A DNA stretch of 27,433 bases from JBGSUE01 sp041753515 (GTDB lineage: Bacteria > Patescibacteriota > Microgenomatia > UBA10105 > UBA927). The position numbers were made by a program, and so were the translations under genes. Of the stretch, positions 1 to 7,033 are shown piece after piece. Under the pieces are notes generated by a model. That model was not told the origin of the DNA and searched no databases. It saw only the letters and a list, made by a program, of their open reading frames with translations. Where the stretch lies: assembly GCA_041753515.1 (NCBI GenBank), contig JBGSUE010000025.1, positions 1 to 27,433 on the forward strand, written 5' to 3'. Each line of letters opens with the position of its first letter. Positions within the stretch are counted from its first letter, which is position 1.

Positions 1-1
1 A

Positions 2-118
2 CGCTTCCCCGCTTTTCTCCTAGAGACCGAATATCGCTTCAATCACCGTGCTACAATCGAGAAAGATCTACGCATGTTGCTAGCGCAACATCGCCGAAAA
101 GAAAGACTTATAATTTAA
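2..118 (+). pseudogene. C-terminal end of a transposase, probably IS1595/ISXO2-like (cut by the window edge)
   Basis: A reading frame open from the window edge ends with TAA at 116-118 and encodes 38 residues. It contains the segment LLETEYRFNHR followed by a basic helix (LAQHRRKERL). An aromatic-rich [E/D]xxxRFNxR block close to the C terminus is typical of DDE transposases of the IS1595/ISXO2 group, so I call it the tail of such an enzyme. The rest lies outside the window, so the DDE residues cannot be checked and an intact gene is possible. It is followed within 2 nt by a possible IS end, and then by a reading frame that is open with no plausible start codon. Family assignment rests on one short motif and is moderate at best. 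Confidence 0.5.
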
Positions 119-119
119 C

Positions 120-138
120 ATCTAACTGGGCAAGACCC
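120..138 (+). mobile_element. Candidate right terminal end of the IS element
   Basis: Directly after the transposase stop lies a 19-nt segment that reads GGGTCTTGCCCAGTTAGAT on the minus strand. A GG-rich tip a few bases after the transposase stop is where an IS1595-type inverted repeat would be expected. The left end is outside the window, so neither the inverted repeat nor a target duplication can be confirmed. The downstream frame stays open right up to this segment, which is consistent with an insertion into that gene. Confidence 0.3.
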
Positions 139-241
139 TAAAAGAATATATGGAGTCTTTAGTTGTTATGAGTATTATCAAGATGTATTAGCAAATCTTG
201 AGCTAGAAGGCACTGTCCCCTCCAAAGAGCGAACAATCGAG

Positions 242-2965
242 ATGCTTACTGCTATGGCGGTAAGAGATATAGAAAATGCTGATAGATATTCTACTATCAA
301 AGGACGAATTGCAGCATTTGGAAAGGAAGGTAATAGACTGTTAGATAAGAAAACCGCGGAAGCTTTTGCAGAATTAGCAAGAAACGGTGATGTTAATCTT
401 GGAAGTGAACTTGTCGATATTATAAGAAAAAGAAGTACAGGCAAAGGGGTGGAAGAAGATAGACGGCGTATAGGATTTACTGAAGATCAAGAAATTGCTC
501 TTAGAGCTTTAACTCAGCTAGATAGTTCAACTTCAAATGAAGCATTACTTTCGTTGCTATTTACTCGAGATCTTGACCCGCGTGTAAAAAGAGTCATTGC
601 AAGAAATCTTACAGAAGCTAAGAAAGACTTTTTCCCCGGGAAAATGAAAGGCTGGATGAAAGACACGCTCGGTCAAGAAAGTAGAACAGTTCAGTGGGAT
701 GATTTGAAATTCTATCATGCATCTTTACGAATACCCAGCGCAGATATTCGGAGAAAATCAAGACAACAAATTGATAAAACATTTGAACTTTTTGAATCTG
801 GAGTATCGATTTCACAAAATCACCAAGAATTATGTCCATCAGTACCAGAAAATGTGTTTATGCAACTGTACGGATTTACCAGAGGTAATGAAGCACTTCT
901 AAACAAATTTAATAACCTTTACCAAAACACACGCGGGTCTGCACAACAGGAAGCTTTATTATTCGGGATAGTAAATGGATTGACTGTTAATAGAAAAATT
1001 CAAGATAAAGTTATTGGACATTTAGAAAATATAGGCTTTGATTCTCCTAACGCTGCCGCTGATATGGCAAATATGCTGAAAACAGTCTCCTTTTTAGATA
1101 CAGTAGATCGTCAACTTGGACGAAGAAAAGATTCGAACACATTTGAAGTATTAAATCAGACTGTTGAAACTCTCGGAGAACTCAACGAATCACTAAAAGC
1201 TGTCGTTGTTGAGAAAATTCGTGAAGTATTGCCAAATGATGCAATTGATGCAGAAAAAATACAAACGCTTTGGGAACAATGGGGCAGTTTAGAGCCAATA
1301 TTTGTTTATGCAGGGAAAATGGCATCATCTCGATACGAAGGCACTCTCCAATTAGTGGCTGACATGGTGCCATTTATGGATCCTCCAACATATGATGGTT
1401 GGAAACAATGGAGATATAATACTGATAATAGAAAAGTACGAGAGCAAATTGGCTTTTTATCACCAGAGCAATCTGAAGTATGGAGAGAAGATCATTTTGC
1501 TGAGCTAGGCGATATATTAATAGCTACGTCACCTACAGGTAGACCCAATCAAGTATTTAGACACTTGCAAGTCGCGTTAAGTGAAAAACATATCTATAAC
1601 CCAGATATTGATAGTTCTTCTAAGTATCGATTTATTCAAGAGAGATTAGGAGCAACGTATGATTTAATTGCTCAGCGTCCTGATCAAAAAGAGACAGCAG
1701 TTGAAGCAGAAATTCAGGGACTACAAAAAGATATTACAGCAATTGATAGTATTACTAGGTATGGATCTGTGCCTCGTGTACAGCAAGCGCTCGCTATGTT
1801 TGCAGAGGGTCAAACAGTACAAATTAATAAGAGAACTGTTGATACGATAAGGTTTGTAGCACAGTTTCTAACAAAAGAACAAAACCAGGTTCTGCAAGGA
1901 GCTTTTGATGACGCAGGGAAAGCTGGTACTACATCTGTTGCAAGCAATGCATTGTTTACTCCAGAAATTCACCAAGCATTAGAAGCAAAAGTGAAAGAAA
2001 TTGAAACTGCGCACACAGAAACTATTACTACAGATATTTTTGATCGATATGGATTAGATAAAACCAATACGAAAAATTTAGGCCCGTACTTCCAAAAACG
2101 ACAAGAATTAAAAGCATTAATGGACTTATATCGTATTAGTAAACTAAATACACGACTTATTGCTACCAATAGAATTGAAGAAAGAACAGATAAAAGAGGT
2201 GAATCTTTATCAACAGTCATTGAAGGATTGAGAAAATATTTTAAAGACAGCCCTACCTTCCTTCAAGATTTAGAGAATGTAAATGAAACCATTACACAAA
2301 GAGAAGATATGGGAGCAAATCGTCGTTTAGCCATGATTATTACTGATAATCCACAAGTACTATTTCAAGTTGGTAAATATCCGACAGGTTGTGGATCATG
2401 TCAAAACTATGAAGGTAGTCCAAATTGGAATAAGGCTCTTGCAGCTTATGCAGCCGATTCACATATTAAAGCAATGTTTTTAGTTGATCTAAATAAATTA
2501 CCTGGGTCAGTAAGGGAGGACATTGAAGCTCGAGGATTTGATGCGGTAAAAGATTCAATTGCAGCCCAAGATATGCTTGAAGCATCGGTAGCAAGAGCAA
2601 TGGCCAAAATTGTTAGAACCTCTCAAGAAGATCCCGCACTCTTTATAGAACCAACATATACCCAAATTAACAAAGGAGATTTAAGCATGAATAAGTATTT
2701 TGATATTTTTGCAGAGCTTATAGTTTCCGAGCCGATGGGTATTCGACTAGCAAGAGGTGGAGGTAATGAAGCAGTAACGGTGCCTGCCAGCCGAAATCCA
2801 AGCGGACAATATGAAGATTGTGCAGCAGGAAATGCAGGGTATGCTGGTATGGGAATACAAACAGGAAGCTACACAATGTCTGCTAAGATGATAAATAAAT
2901 TTACACCTGTATCAGAAGAGGACCGAAGGATTGCTGAGATGATTTTTCAAAGCGGTGCGTATTAA
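242..2965 (+). CDS. Large protein of unknown function, probably 5'-truncated
   Basis: The product has 907 residues from the first ATG, but the frame is open back to nt 119 and the translated upstream part (for example YYQDVLANLELEGTVPSKER) reads like ordinary protein, so the true start was probably lost at the IS boundary. The first ~350 residues are strongly helical and look like HEAT/ARM-type repeats. Residues ~690-890 form a different domain with the block PTGCGSCQNYEG, then NKALAAYAADSHIKAMFLVD, then LFIEPTYT. I associate a similar GSCQ...G...D..K...D...LFIE arrangement with large uncharacterised proteins of other bacteria, from memory only. No signal peptide or membrane segment is seen. 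The gene is visibly more AT-rich, with A-ending codons, than the core genes further right, suggesting a separate origin. Function unknown. Confidence 0.8.
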   Translation: MLTAMAVRDIENADRYSTIKGRIAAFGKEGNRLLDKKTAEAFAELARNGDVNLGSELVDIIRKRSTGKGVEEDRRRIGFTEDQEIALRALTQLDSSTSNEALLSLLFTRDLDPRVKRVIARNLTEAKKDFFPGKMKGWMKDTLGQESRTVQWDDLKFYHASLRIPSADIRRKSRQQIDKTFELFESGVSISQNHQELCPSVPENVFMQLYGFTRGNEALLNKFNNLYQNTRGSAQQEALLFGIVNGLTVNRKIQDKVIGHLENIGFDSPNAAADMANMLKTVSFLDTVDRQLGRRKDSNTFEVLNQTVETLGELNESLKAVVVEKIREVLPNDAIDAEKIQTLWEQWGSLEPIFVYAGKMASSRYEGTLQLVADMVPFMDPPTYDGWKQWRYNTDNRKVREQIGFLSPEQSEVWREDHFAELGDILIATSPTGRPNQVFRHLQVALSEKHIYNPDIDSSSKYRFIQERLGATYDLIAQRPDQKETAVEAEIQGLQKDITAIDSITRYGSVPRVQQALAMFAEGQTVQINKRTVDTIRFVAQFLTKEQNQVLQGAFDDAGKAGTTSVASNALFTPEIHQALEAKVKEIETAHTETITTDIFDRYGLDKTNTKNLGPYFQKRQELKALMDLYRISKLNTRLIATNRIEERTDKRGESLSTVIEGLRKYFKDSPTFLQDLENVNETITQREDMGANRRLAMIITDNPQVLFQVGKYPTGCGSCQNYEGSPNWNKALAAYAADSHIKAMFLVDLNKLPGSVREDIEARGFDAVKDSIAAQDMLEASVARAMAKIVRTSQEDPALFIEPTYTQINKGDLSMNKYFDIFAELIVSEPMGIRLARGGGNEAVTVPASRNPSGQYEDCAAGNAGYAGMGIQTGSYTMSAKMINKFTPVSEEDRRIAEMIFQSGAY

Positions 2966-3014
2966 GTCTTTGTTAAAGTCTCCTTACTATATACATATCA
3001 AAAGCTATCATTTG

Positions 3015-3042
3015 TGAGACACCCCTTTTTTATACTGTCTCA
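3015..3042. repeat. Inverted repeat with a pyrimidine-rich loop
   Basis: TGAGACA (3015-3021) is perfectly repeated inverted as TGTCTCA (3036-3042) around a 14-nt loop with CCC and a T6 run. A further direct TTTGTCTC follows at 3043-3050. The T run is in the loop and not after the stem, so it is not a standard intrinsic terminator for the upstream gene. It could be a relic of mobile-element ends. It lies in the 188-nt gap between the unknown large gene and the AbiEii module. Confidence 0.5.
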
Positions 3043-3043
3043 T

Positions 3044-3073
3044 TTGTCTCGTTAGGCTTGGAGATGATACAAT
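3044..3073 (+). promoter_or_regulatory. Candidate sigma-70 promoter for the AbiEii module
   Basis: TTGTCT (3044-3049) and TACAAT (3068-3073) are separated by 18 nt, matching 4/6 and 5/6 of the consensus. A start near 3080 would give a leader of about 74 nt to the ATG at 3154, containing the strong hairpin at 3091-3120. Confidence 0.4.
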
Positions 3074-3090
3074 CATCAAGAATGCTATAT

Positions 3091-3120
3091 GGACAGTTGG
3101 GTTCCAGACCCAGCTGCTCC
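3091..3120 (+). other. Strong hairpin in the leader of the AbiEii module
   Basis: AGTTGGGT (3095-3102) pairs with ACCCAGCT (3108-3115), 8 bp with one G.U, around the loop TCCAG. GGA (3091-3093) and TCC (3118-3120) can extend it. The segment with following GCA superficially resembles a tRNA T arm and acceptor end, but no matching 5' half is present. A second small hairpin (GATGAT/ATCATC, 3063-3077) precedes it. Possible roles are leader regulation or a decayed integration site; nothing here decides. Confidence 0.45.
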
Positions 3121-3153
3121 GCAAATACAAGTAAATAATCTTAAAGAAGCACT

Positions 3154-3450
3154 ATGTTGAACTGGAATACCGATGAGGAAAAACTCAAAAAAGAACATCC
3201 CCGGGAGTACCGGTTGTGGAGGATTACCCAGCTCATTAATTACGGCCTGGATGGGGAAAAACTGGATAAAGAAGAAGTAAAGAAAGTGTGGACGGACATT
3301 AAGGACCGGATCAGCCCGGACAGGCAGAAAGTGATAGAATTCTATCTATGGGGCAAAAAGTGGCGCCCGGAGCCGGGCTTAGCATTCGACAGAAGCAATT
3401 TTTGGAGCTGGTACTTCAGGAAAAATTCATCCTTGCAAATTTCTACCTAA
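3154..3450 (+). CDS. Small protein upstream of AbiEii; putative antitoxin partner
   Basis: This is a 98-residue, highly charged, helical protein (MLNWNTDEEKLKKEHPREY..., then LDGEKLDKEEVKKVW). Small charged proteins directly before AbiEii-type nucleotidyltransferases usually act as their partner or antitoxin, which is the basis for the call; the sequence is not related in any visible way to the winged-helix AbiEi. The final ~34 residues (after GKK, residue ~69) overlap the next gene in another frame and look atypical (Trp/Arg/Ser-rich), so the functional part is probably residues 1-70. The start has no clear Shine-Dalgarno; an A-rich AAAGAAG lies upstream. Confidence 0.65.
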   Translation: MLNWNTDEEKLKKEHPREYRLWRITQLINYGLDGEKLDKEEVKKVWTDIKDRISPDRQKVIEFYLWGKKWRPEPGLAFDRSNFWSWYFRKNSSLQIST

Positions 3451-4025
3451 GCGGTGGTACTGCGCTTTCCAGTTGGTATTTGCATCACCGTGAATCGTAT
3501 GACCTTGATTTTTTCACCGATCGGCCGTTTAATGGTGAGAAAATCGCTGTATGGATAAAAAGGCATCAGGATTATTTGGATTTTCAGTCAGTATCCGTGG
3601 ATGACGACTTTGGTTTTTACAGTTTAATGTTCCGTTTTAAAGACAATAGTAGGTTTAAAGTCGATTTTGCACATTATGTTTCCAAACGGCTGTTGCCGGG
3701 GAAAGTATGGGAAGGACTTGAAATCGATAGCCTCTATGATATTGCAGTTAACAAAACGGAAACACTGTGCGTTCATCCCAGAGAAAGGGATTATATTGAC
3801 CTGTATTGTATTCTGCAGCAGCATGAATGGAATATAAAAGACCTCATACGCGATGCAGAAAATAAATTCAAGGAGAAAATCGATCCCATTGCAGCATCAA
3901 AACAGTTCCTCAAATCAGCGGAAATAACCAACATCCCTACAATGCTCGTGCCGTTTGACAGGGAAAAGATGGTGGCGTGGTATGAGAACTTGGCGCTTAT
4001 GTTAAAGCCAGAGATTTTTATTTAA
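3348..4025 (+). CDS. AbiEii/DUF1814-type nucleotidyltransferase (putative toxin)
   Basis: The 225-residue product carries the hallmark nucleotidyltransferase motif of the AbiEii (type IV toxin-antitoxin) family: FYLSGGTAL at ~32-40, then HHRESYDLDFF at ~46-56, with the two metal-binding aspartates D52 and D54. A downstream basic/acidic region (DFAHYVSKRL, then DRDYIDLYCIL-like at ~145-155) matches the family's C-terminal half. Family members transfer nucleotides, in studied cases to tRNA or proteins, and are neutralised by a cognate antitoxin. The gene overlaps its upstream partner by 103 nt in another frame, implying coupled translation. It ends 4 nt inside the convergent gene on the minus strand. 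Whether it is an active toxin or a housekeeping nucleotidyltransferase cannot be read from sequence. Confidence 0.85.
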   Translation: MGQKVAPGAGLSIRQKQFLELVLQEKFILANFYLSGGTALSSWYLHHRESYDLDFFTDRPFNGEKIAVWIKRHQDYLDFQSVSVDDDFGFYSLMFRFKDNSRFKVDFAHYVSKRLLPGKVWEGLEIDSLYDIAVNKTETLCVHPRERDYIDLYCILQQHEWNIKDLIRDAENKFKEKIDPIAASKQFLKSAEITNIPTMLVPFDREKMVAWYENLALMLKPEIFI

Positions 4026-4357
4026 ATGCGGTTTTTTGAGGCAAGATACGTAAATGCCGTAAAATACTGTTCCCAGTGTTTGTCTGTTGATTTGAAATCG
4101 TTTTTTCCTGCAAAATCGTCAACGAGAGCACTCCGAAGCCGCGCAATTTCTCTTAATTGCGGTTTTGAAAGGGTTGTATCAAAGGTGAAATCGAAAAGTT
4201 CGAGAGCACGGTGGAACGCCTGTACCGTATACTGCGTATTGTTCTTTTTTCTCCAATGTATTGCCCGGATCACTTCGCTGCCGATATTGGCCATCTTCTC
4301 GCAGAGAGTATACGATGACCATTTTTCTTTCGTTAATTCTTTATGGAGTGTGCCCAT
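4022..4357 (-). CDS. Small helical protein paired with DUF5674; putative TA component
   Basis: This 111-residue protein is predicted almost wholly helical: ANIGSEVIRAIHW at ~25-37, HRALELFDFTF at ~50-60, then REIARLRSALVDD and a C-terminal WEQYFTAFTYLA. I recognise this as a small four-helix family often found beside nucleotidyltransferases or DUF5674 proteins, but I cannot give a validated name. It lacks the RxxxxxH-type motif of HEPN ribonucleases, so I do not call it HEPN. The ATG at 4357 lies 25 nt inside the end of the DUF5674 gene, so the two are coupled. Its last 4 nt overlap the convergent AbiEii gene. Confidence 0.65.
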   Translation of the reverse strand: MGTLHKELTKEKWSSYTLCEKMANIGSEVIRAIHWRKKNNTQYTVQAFHRALELFDFTFDTTLSKPQLREIARLRSALVDDFAGKNDFKSTDKHWEQYFTAFTYLASKNRI

Positions 4358-4698
4358 GCGGATATGAAGGATGAAACTATAGTCCTGATTTTTTTCTGAA
4401 CGGATAAATCATCAACACCTCTGGAATTGTTGTCCTGGCTGGGGCGCAGATTAATCATGGAATCAAATTCGATAAAGTCGTCAGATCCGTACAGATCCGG
4501 GTAGAGATTGATACCCCAGAGATTCTTCTGAAAACTTCCGGAGGCCAAAAGTTCTGCCTCTTCATCTGCATGAAGATCTGCATCAATGATCATGGATTTT
4601 TTTTCAACATCAACGACTGCTTTTACCATCGTACCGAATCTGGATTCTGCAATTTTTTTGAGTTGTGATATGGAGATTGGATCTGTCAGTGATTGCAT
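4333..4698 (-). CDS. DUF5674 family protein
   Basis: The 121-residue product has the family's typical order: an N-terminal helix, the strand segment KAVVDVEKKSMIIDADLHADEEAELL (~26-51 region), then SFQKNLWGINLYP at 55-67, DDFIEFDSMINLRPSQDN at 73-90 and SRG(V)DD with a C-terminal helix. The QxNLWGxNxYP and FIxFDSxINxRPxxxNxSRxxxD blocks are what I use for the call. The function of DUF5674 is not established. Position first in a two-gene overlapping operon with a small helical protein suggests a toxin-antitoxin-like pair, but this is inference. A TATAAT lies 15 nt before the start, and no Shine-Dalgarno is seen. Confidence 0.75.
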   Translation of the reverse strand: MQSLTDPISISQLKKIAESRFGTMVKAVVDVEKKSMIIDADLHADEEAELLASGSFQKNLWGINLYPDLYGSDDFIEFDSMINLRPSQDNNSRGVDDLSVQKKIRTIVSSFISAWAHSIKN

Positions 4699-4713
4699 GG
4701 AGGTTCAGCATGT

Positions 4714-4719
4714 ATTATA
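4714..4719 (-). promoter_or_regulatory. -10 element for the DUF5674 operon
   Basis: A perfect TATAAT on the minus strand sits 15 nt before the ATG at 4698, giving a predicted leader of about 9 nt. No convincing -35 is seen 16-18 nt upstream. It faces away from the sortase -10 element at 4742-4747. Confidence 0.55.
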
Positions 4720-4741
4720 CCATTATTGGTCGGATATTCAG

Positions 4742-4747
4742 TATAAT
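4742..4747 (+). promoter_or_regulatory. -10 element 6 nt before the sortase ATG
   Basis: A perfect TATAAT ends exactly 6 nt before the ATG at 4754, so transcription would begin at about the A of the start codon. It also argues for the ATG at 4754 over the in-frame upstream ATGs, which lie inside the divergent gene. No good -35 is seen. Confidence 0.6.
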
Positions 4748-4753
4748 GAATTC

Positions 4754-5404
4754 ATGGCATATTCTTGGAAAAAAGTCGCATGGAATGGTTTATCGGTTGT
4801 GATGGGCTTAGTGTTTATTTGTATTCTTGTATATGCAATATACACAGAGCCACAACGTACTTTGGAATTTGAGAGCCAGATAGCTGTGATGCCGACGTCC
4901 ACATCCAGTCTGTCAGTTACCCCGACGGATACGCCGACTCCGACCCCGACGGTTATACCGGTATCCATTGTTATAGAAAAGCTGGGAATCGATACGATTG
5001 TTGAGCCTGTCGGTGTTACAAAAGACGGAAACATGGATACGCCTGTGAATGCAAAAAACGTGGGGTGGTACCAGTACGGCACAGTTCCGGGGGCTCCCGG
5101 CAATGCAGTTCTGACTGGCCACTACGATACGGTGACCGGCAAACCGGCGATCTTTTATCATCTTCAAAATCTCGCTATTGGGGATAGAGTGAATATACGG
5201 ATGAATGACGGGCGAATCCTCCCATTTATGGTAACAGGTACGGATGTGATTGCATATGACGTATTCCCCACAGGATATGTTTTTGCCCAAAAGTCCGGCA
5301 TTAATGTCAATCTGATCACCTGCGGCGGGATTTGGGATACGAAGGAAAAAATATACAAAGACCGTGTGGTCATATATACTACATATGATGAAACAGACGC
5401 GTAA
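4754..5404 (+). CDS. Class F sortase, membrane-anchored
   Basis: A 216-residue sortase. One N-terminal membrane segment (~13-31) is followed by a Thr/Pro-rich linker (~56-68) and the catalytic domain (~70-212). The active-site triad is visible: H123 in LTGHYDT, C190 in LITCGG and R204 in KDRVVIYT. The HLQNLAIGD and FPTGYVF segments are typical of class F enzymes, which cleave sorting signals and attach proteins to the cell surface. No LPxTG-type substrate is seen in the window. The start was chosen because TATAAT sits 6 nt before it and because a longer frame back to 4586 would run across the divergent gene. The next gene overlaps its end by 20 nt. Confidence 0.9.
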   Translation: MAYSWKKVAWNGLSVVMGLVFICILVYAIYTEPQRTLEFESQIAVMPTSTSSLSVTPTDTPTPTPTVIPVSIVIEKLGIDTIVEPVGVTKDGNMDTPVNAKNVGWYQYGTVPGAPGNAVLTGHYDTVTGKPAIFYHLQNLAIGDRVNIRMNDGRILPFMVTGTDVIAYDVFPTGYVFAQKSGINVNLITCGGIWDTKEKIYKDRVVIYTTYDETDA

Positions 5405-5972
5405 TACAGCTACACAAAGAGCTCTCTATGTATCCGGTATTATTACGGTGTTTATGGTTTTTTTCATTGTTGTCCTCCGGTATTATTTTCCCCAGACTTT
5501 TGATATCCGTTCCCGTGCTGGCGAACAGGGAGCAAAAAAGACATCAATCCGCCTGCGGACCATGGAAAATCCTCATGAAGTTGGTGTATTCGTCAACACG
5601 GGTGGATTTCCGACAGCTCAGGCTGATGCAGTGCTATCGTTTGACCCTGACGTATTGGAGATAGATGATGCGGATATCGAGCTGTTGCCAGCGTACAAAG
5701 TGATCGACATTGACCGGCCGCAGCCGGGAGTGTTGTTCCTCAGTATGTTTATATCCGATTCCATTGACTCGGATGTTTTTGCTTCCTCAACTGACCAGCC
5801 TGTCGCGGTTCTTAAGTTTCAGACACTATTGAAAAATGTCACTACCGATATCCGTTTGGTATTTGATCCGAAAAATCCTGTTTCATCAGGCCTATACCCA
5901 CCAAGAGGTAATGCCCAAGGAGTTATCAATATCCTTTCGAACGTGTATGATATGTCTCTTTCAATTCCCTGA
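5385..5972 (+). CDS. Membrane-anchored cohesin-like surface protein
   Basis: A 195-residue protein with an N-terminal basic stretch and one membrane segment (~17-40: VSGIITVFMVFFIVVLRYYF), then an extracytoplasmic beta-rich domain. The pattern EVGVFVNTGGFPTAQADAVLSFDP, then VLEI, then VAVLKFQTLLKN with a terminal TDIRLVFD strand is that of a cohesin-type/beta-sandwich domain. Such domains mediate protein-protein or carbohydrate contacts on cell surfaces. ATG ATG at 5385/5388 are alternative starts; TATACT at 5375-5380 ends 7 nt before the second. It overlaps the sortase end by 20 nt, so the two are likely cotranscribed, yet it has no sorting motif and seems anchored by its own helix. Confidence 0.7.
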   Translation: MMKQTRNTATQRALYVSGIITVFMVFFIVVLRYYFPQTFDIRSRAGEQGAKKTSIRLRTMENPHEVGVFVNTGGFPTAQADAVLSFDPDVLEIDDADIELLPAYKVIDIDRPQPGVLFLSMFISDSIDSDVFASSTDQPVAVLKFQTLLKNVTTDIRLVFDPKNPVSSGLYPPRGNAQGVINILSNVYDMSLSIP

Positions 5973-6005
5973 AAATTCGGGTGATACTCCATCCAGAGTA
6001 TTGAA

Positions 6006-6329
6006 GTGAGAAAATACAAGCATATGGTGAATCCGGGAAAAAGAAACCGTAGTGATAAGGATAGGAATGGAGTGGATGACAGACTGGATAGAGTGACGAA
6101 TATCTGCGCGGTTCTTTTGCCGTTTACGACTCTTGACCAGCTGTATATTATATATGTAAAGAGACAGACTGATGGGGTATCCGCACTGACGTGGTTCCTG
6201 TATGCTGTGTTGACAATTCCACTTTTATTCTATTCTGTCGTCCGCCGCGACAAACCGATGATTGTGCTCAATGGTTTATGGGTTGTTATCGATCTGTCCG
6301 TATGGTTTGGGGTAGTTTTATATTCCTGA
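6006..6329 (+). CDS. PQ-loop / SemiSWEET-like membrane protein
   Basis: A 107-residue protein from GTG at 6006; an in-frame ATG at 6024 (MVNPGKRNRSDKDR) is an equally likely start. After a strongly basic N terminus come three membrane helices: ~28-46 (VTNICAVLLPFTTLDQLYIIY), ~56-74 (VSALTWFLYAVLTIPLLFY) and ~84-106. TTLDQLYIIY...GVSALTWFLY corresponds to the P-Q-loop signature of SemiSWEET-type proteins with the proline replaced and Gln kept, three helices being the half-transporter size. Family members move sugars or amino acids as dimers; the substrate here is unknown. The next gene starts 1 nt after its stop. Confidence 0.7.
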   Translation: MRKYKHMVNPGKRNRSDKDRNGVDDRLDRVTNICAVLLPFTTLDQLYIIYVKRQTDGVSALTWFLYAVLTIPLLFYSVVRRDKPMIVLNGLWVVIDLSVWFGVVLYS

Positions 6330-6330
6330 T

Positions 6331-6804
6331 ATGATGCGACATGCGTGGATCAGGGGTTTTGGGTTTGTTATTTTTATCATCGTCGGATCCATGATTGCAT
6401 GGAATGTCACGTTTCTGTTGGACTACGTGTTTCACCAGACCATTTTTTTCTTTCTCGGATTTTTTTCGCATCAGAACTTCATGAGGGATGTTCCGTGGTT
6501 TCCGTATCTCATGCATTTTTCTTTTATGATTCTTGTCGGGGTTTCATCGGTATACTTTATGAAATCGGTGTATAGCGTCGTATGGAAAGCGCTGTTTTTG
6601 ACCATTCCAACTGCAGTGATCCTTGTTACTTTTGGAATTCTTCTGTATCAATGGCCATATGCAGCATGGAGTGCGGCATCGGTGTTTGTTCTCAGCACTC
6701 TCGTGTATCTATATATGAAGCATCTGTCATGGCAGTATTTTTTTGCCGTATTGTACACATCGGTTGTGTTGGGCATATTTACGTTTATGGGTGGTGAATT
6801 ATGA
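6331..6804 (+). CDS. Small integral membrane protein of unknown function
   Basis: The 157-residue product is strongly hydrophobic with about five membrane helices: ~8-30, ~55-78, ~83-105, ~108-126 and ~133-153. It contains a Phe/His-rich stretch (HQTIFFFLGFFSHQNF) between the first and second helices. I do not recognise a family. The start is at the first of two ATGs; TATATT at 6319-6324 ends exactly 6 nt before it, like several other genes here. The stop overlaps the ATG of the YwbE-like gene (ATGA), so the two are coupled. Confidence 0.65.
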   Translation: MMRHAWIRGFGFVIFIIVGSMIAWNVTFLLDYVFHQTIFFFLGFFSHQNFMRDVPWFPYLMHFSFMILVGVSSVYFMKSVYSVVWKALFLTIPTAVILVTFGILLYQWPYAAWSAASVFVLSTLVYLYMKHLSWQYFFAVLYTSVVLGIFTFMGGEL

Positions 6805-7004
6805 TGGACGGAACAGTCAGGAACTTGATCAAACCCGGAGTACGGGTATCTGTTGTGAAAAAATCAGACCAGCCAACGGGAAAACTGACTGACGGAATTG
6901 TGGCAGATATTCTGACAAGTTCTTCATTTCATCCTCGCGGTATCAAAGTCCGTCTGACGGACGGCACCGTCGGTCGGGTACAGAAAGTGTTTGAAAATGA
7001 GTGA
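6801..7004 (+). CDS. ywbE: YwbE family protein (DUF2196)
   Basis: The 67-residue product matches the small YwbE family along its whole length: NLIKPGVRVSVVKKSDQ, then TGKLTDGIVADILT, then HPRGIKVRLTDGTVGRVQKV. The family is widespread, small and beta-rich with an OB/KOW-like look, and its role is not established (nucleic-acid binding is a common guess). The ATGA overlap with the preceding membrane protein gene indicates translational coupling. The gene ends 69 nt before the HAD phosphatase gene. Confidence 0.85.
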   Translation: MMDGTVRNLIKPGVRVSVVKKSDQPTGKLTDGIVADILTSSSFHPRGIKVRLTDGTVGRVQKVFENE

Positions 7005-7033
7005 ATCCGGGTGAAATATCGGCACTATTTACG

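Noticed and set aside
3015..3042. Intrinsic terminator for the large gene
   Set aside because: The T run lies in the loop and not after the stem, in both orientations.
3091..3123. tRNA gene or tRNA 3' half ending CTCCGCA
   Set aside because: The stem resembles a T arm, but the loop lacks the TTCRANT pattern and no matching D and anticodon arms lie upstream, so only a hairpin is reported.
4026..4367. 113-residue plus-strand ORF opposite the small helical protein
   Set aside because: The minus-strand reading has the helical pattern and overlaps DUF5674 in a normal operon manner; the plus-strand reading is Cys/Ser/Arg-rich noise.
4910..4950. Tandem CCGACn-type DNA repeat inside the sortase gene
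   Set aside because: It encodes the Thr/Pro linker of the sortase and is explained by protein composition.
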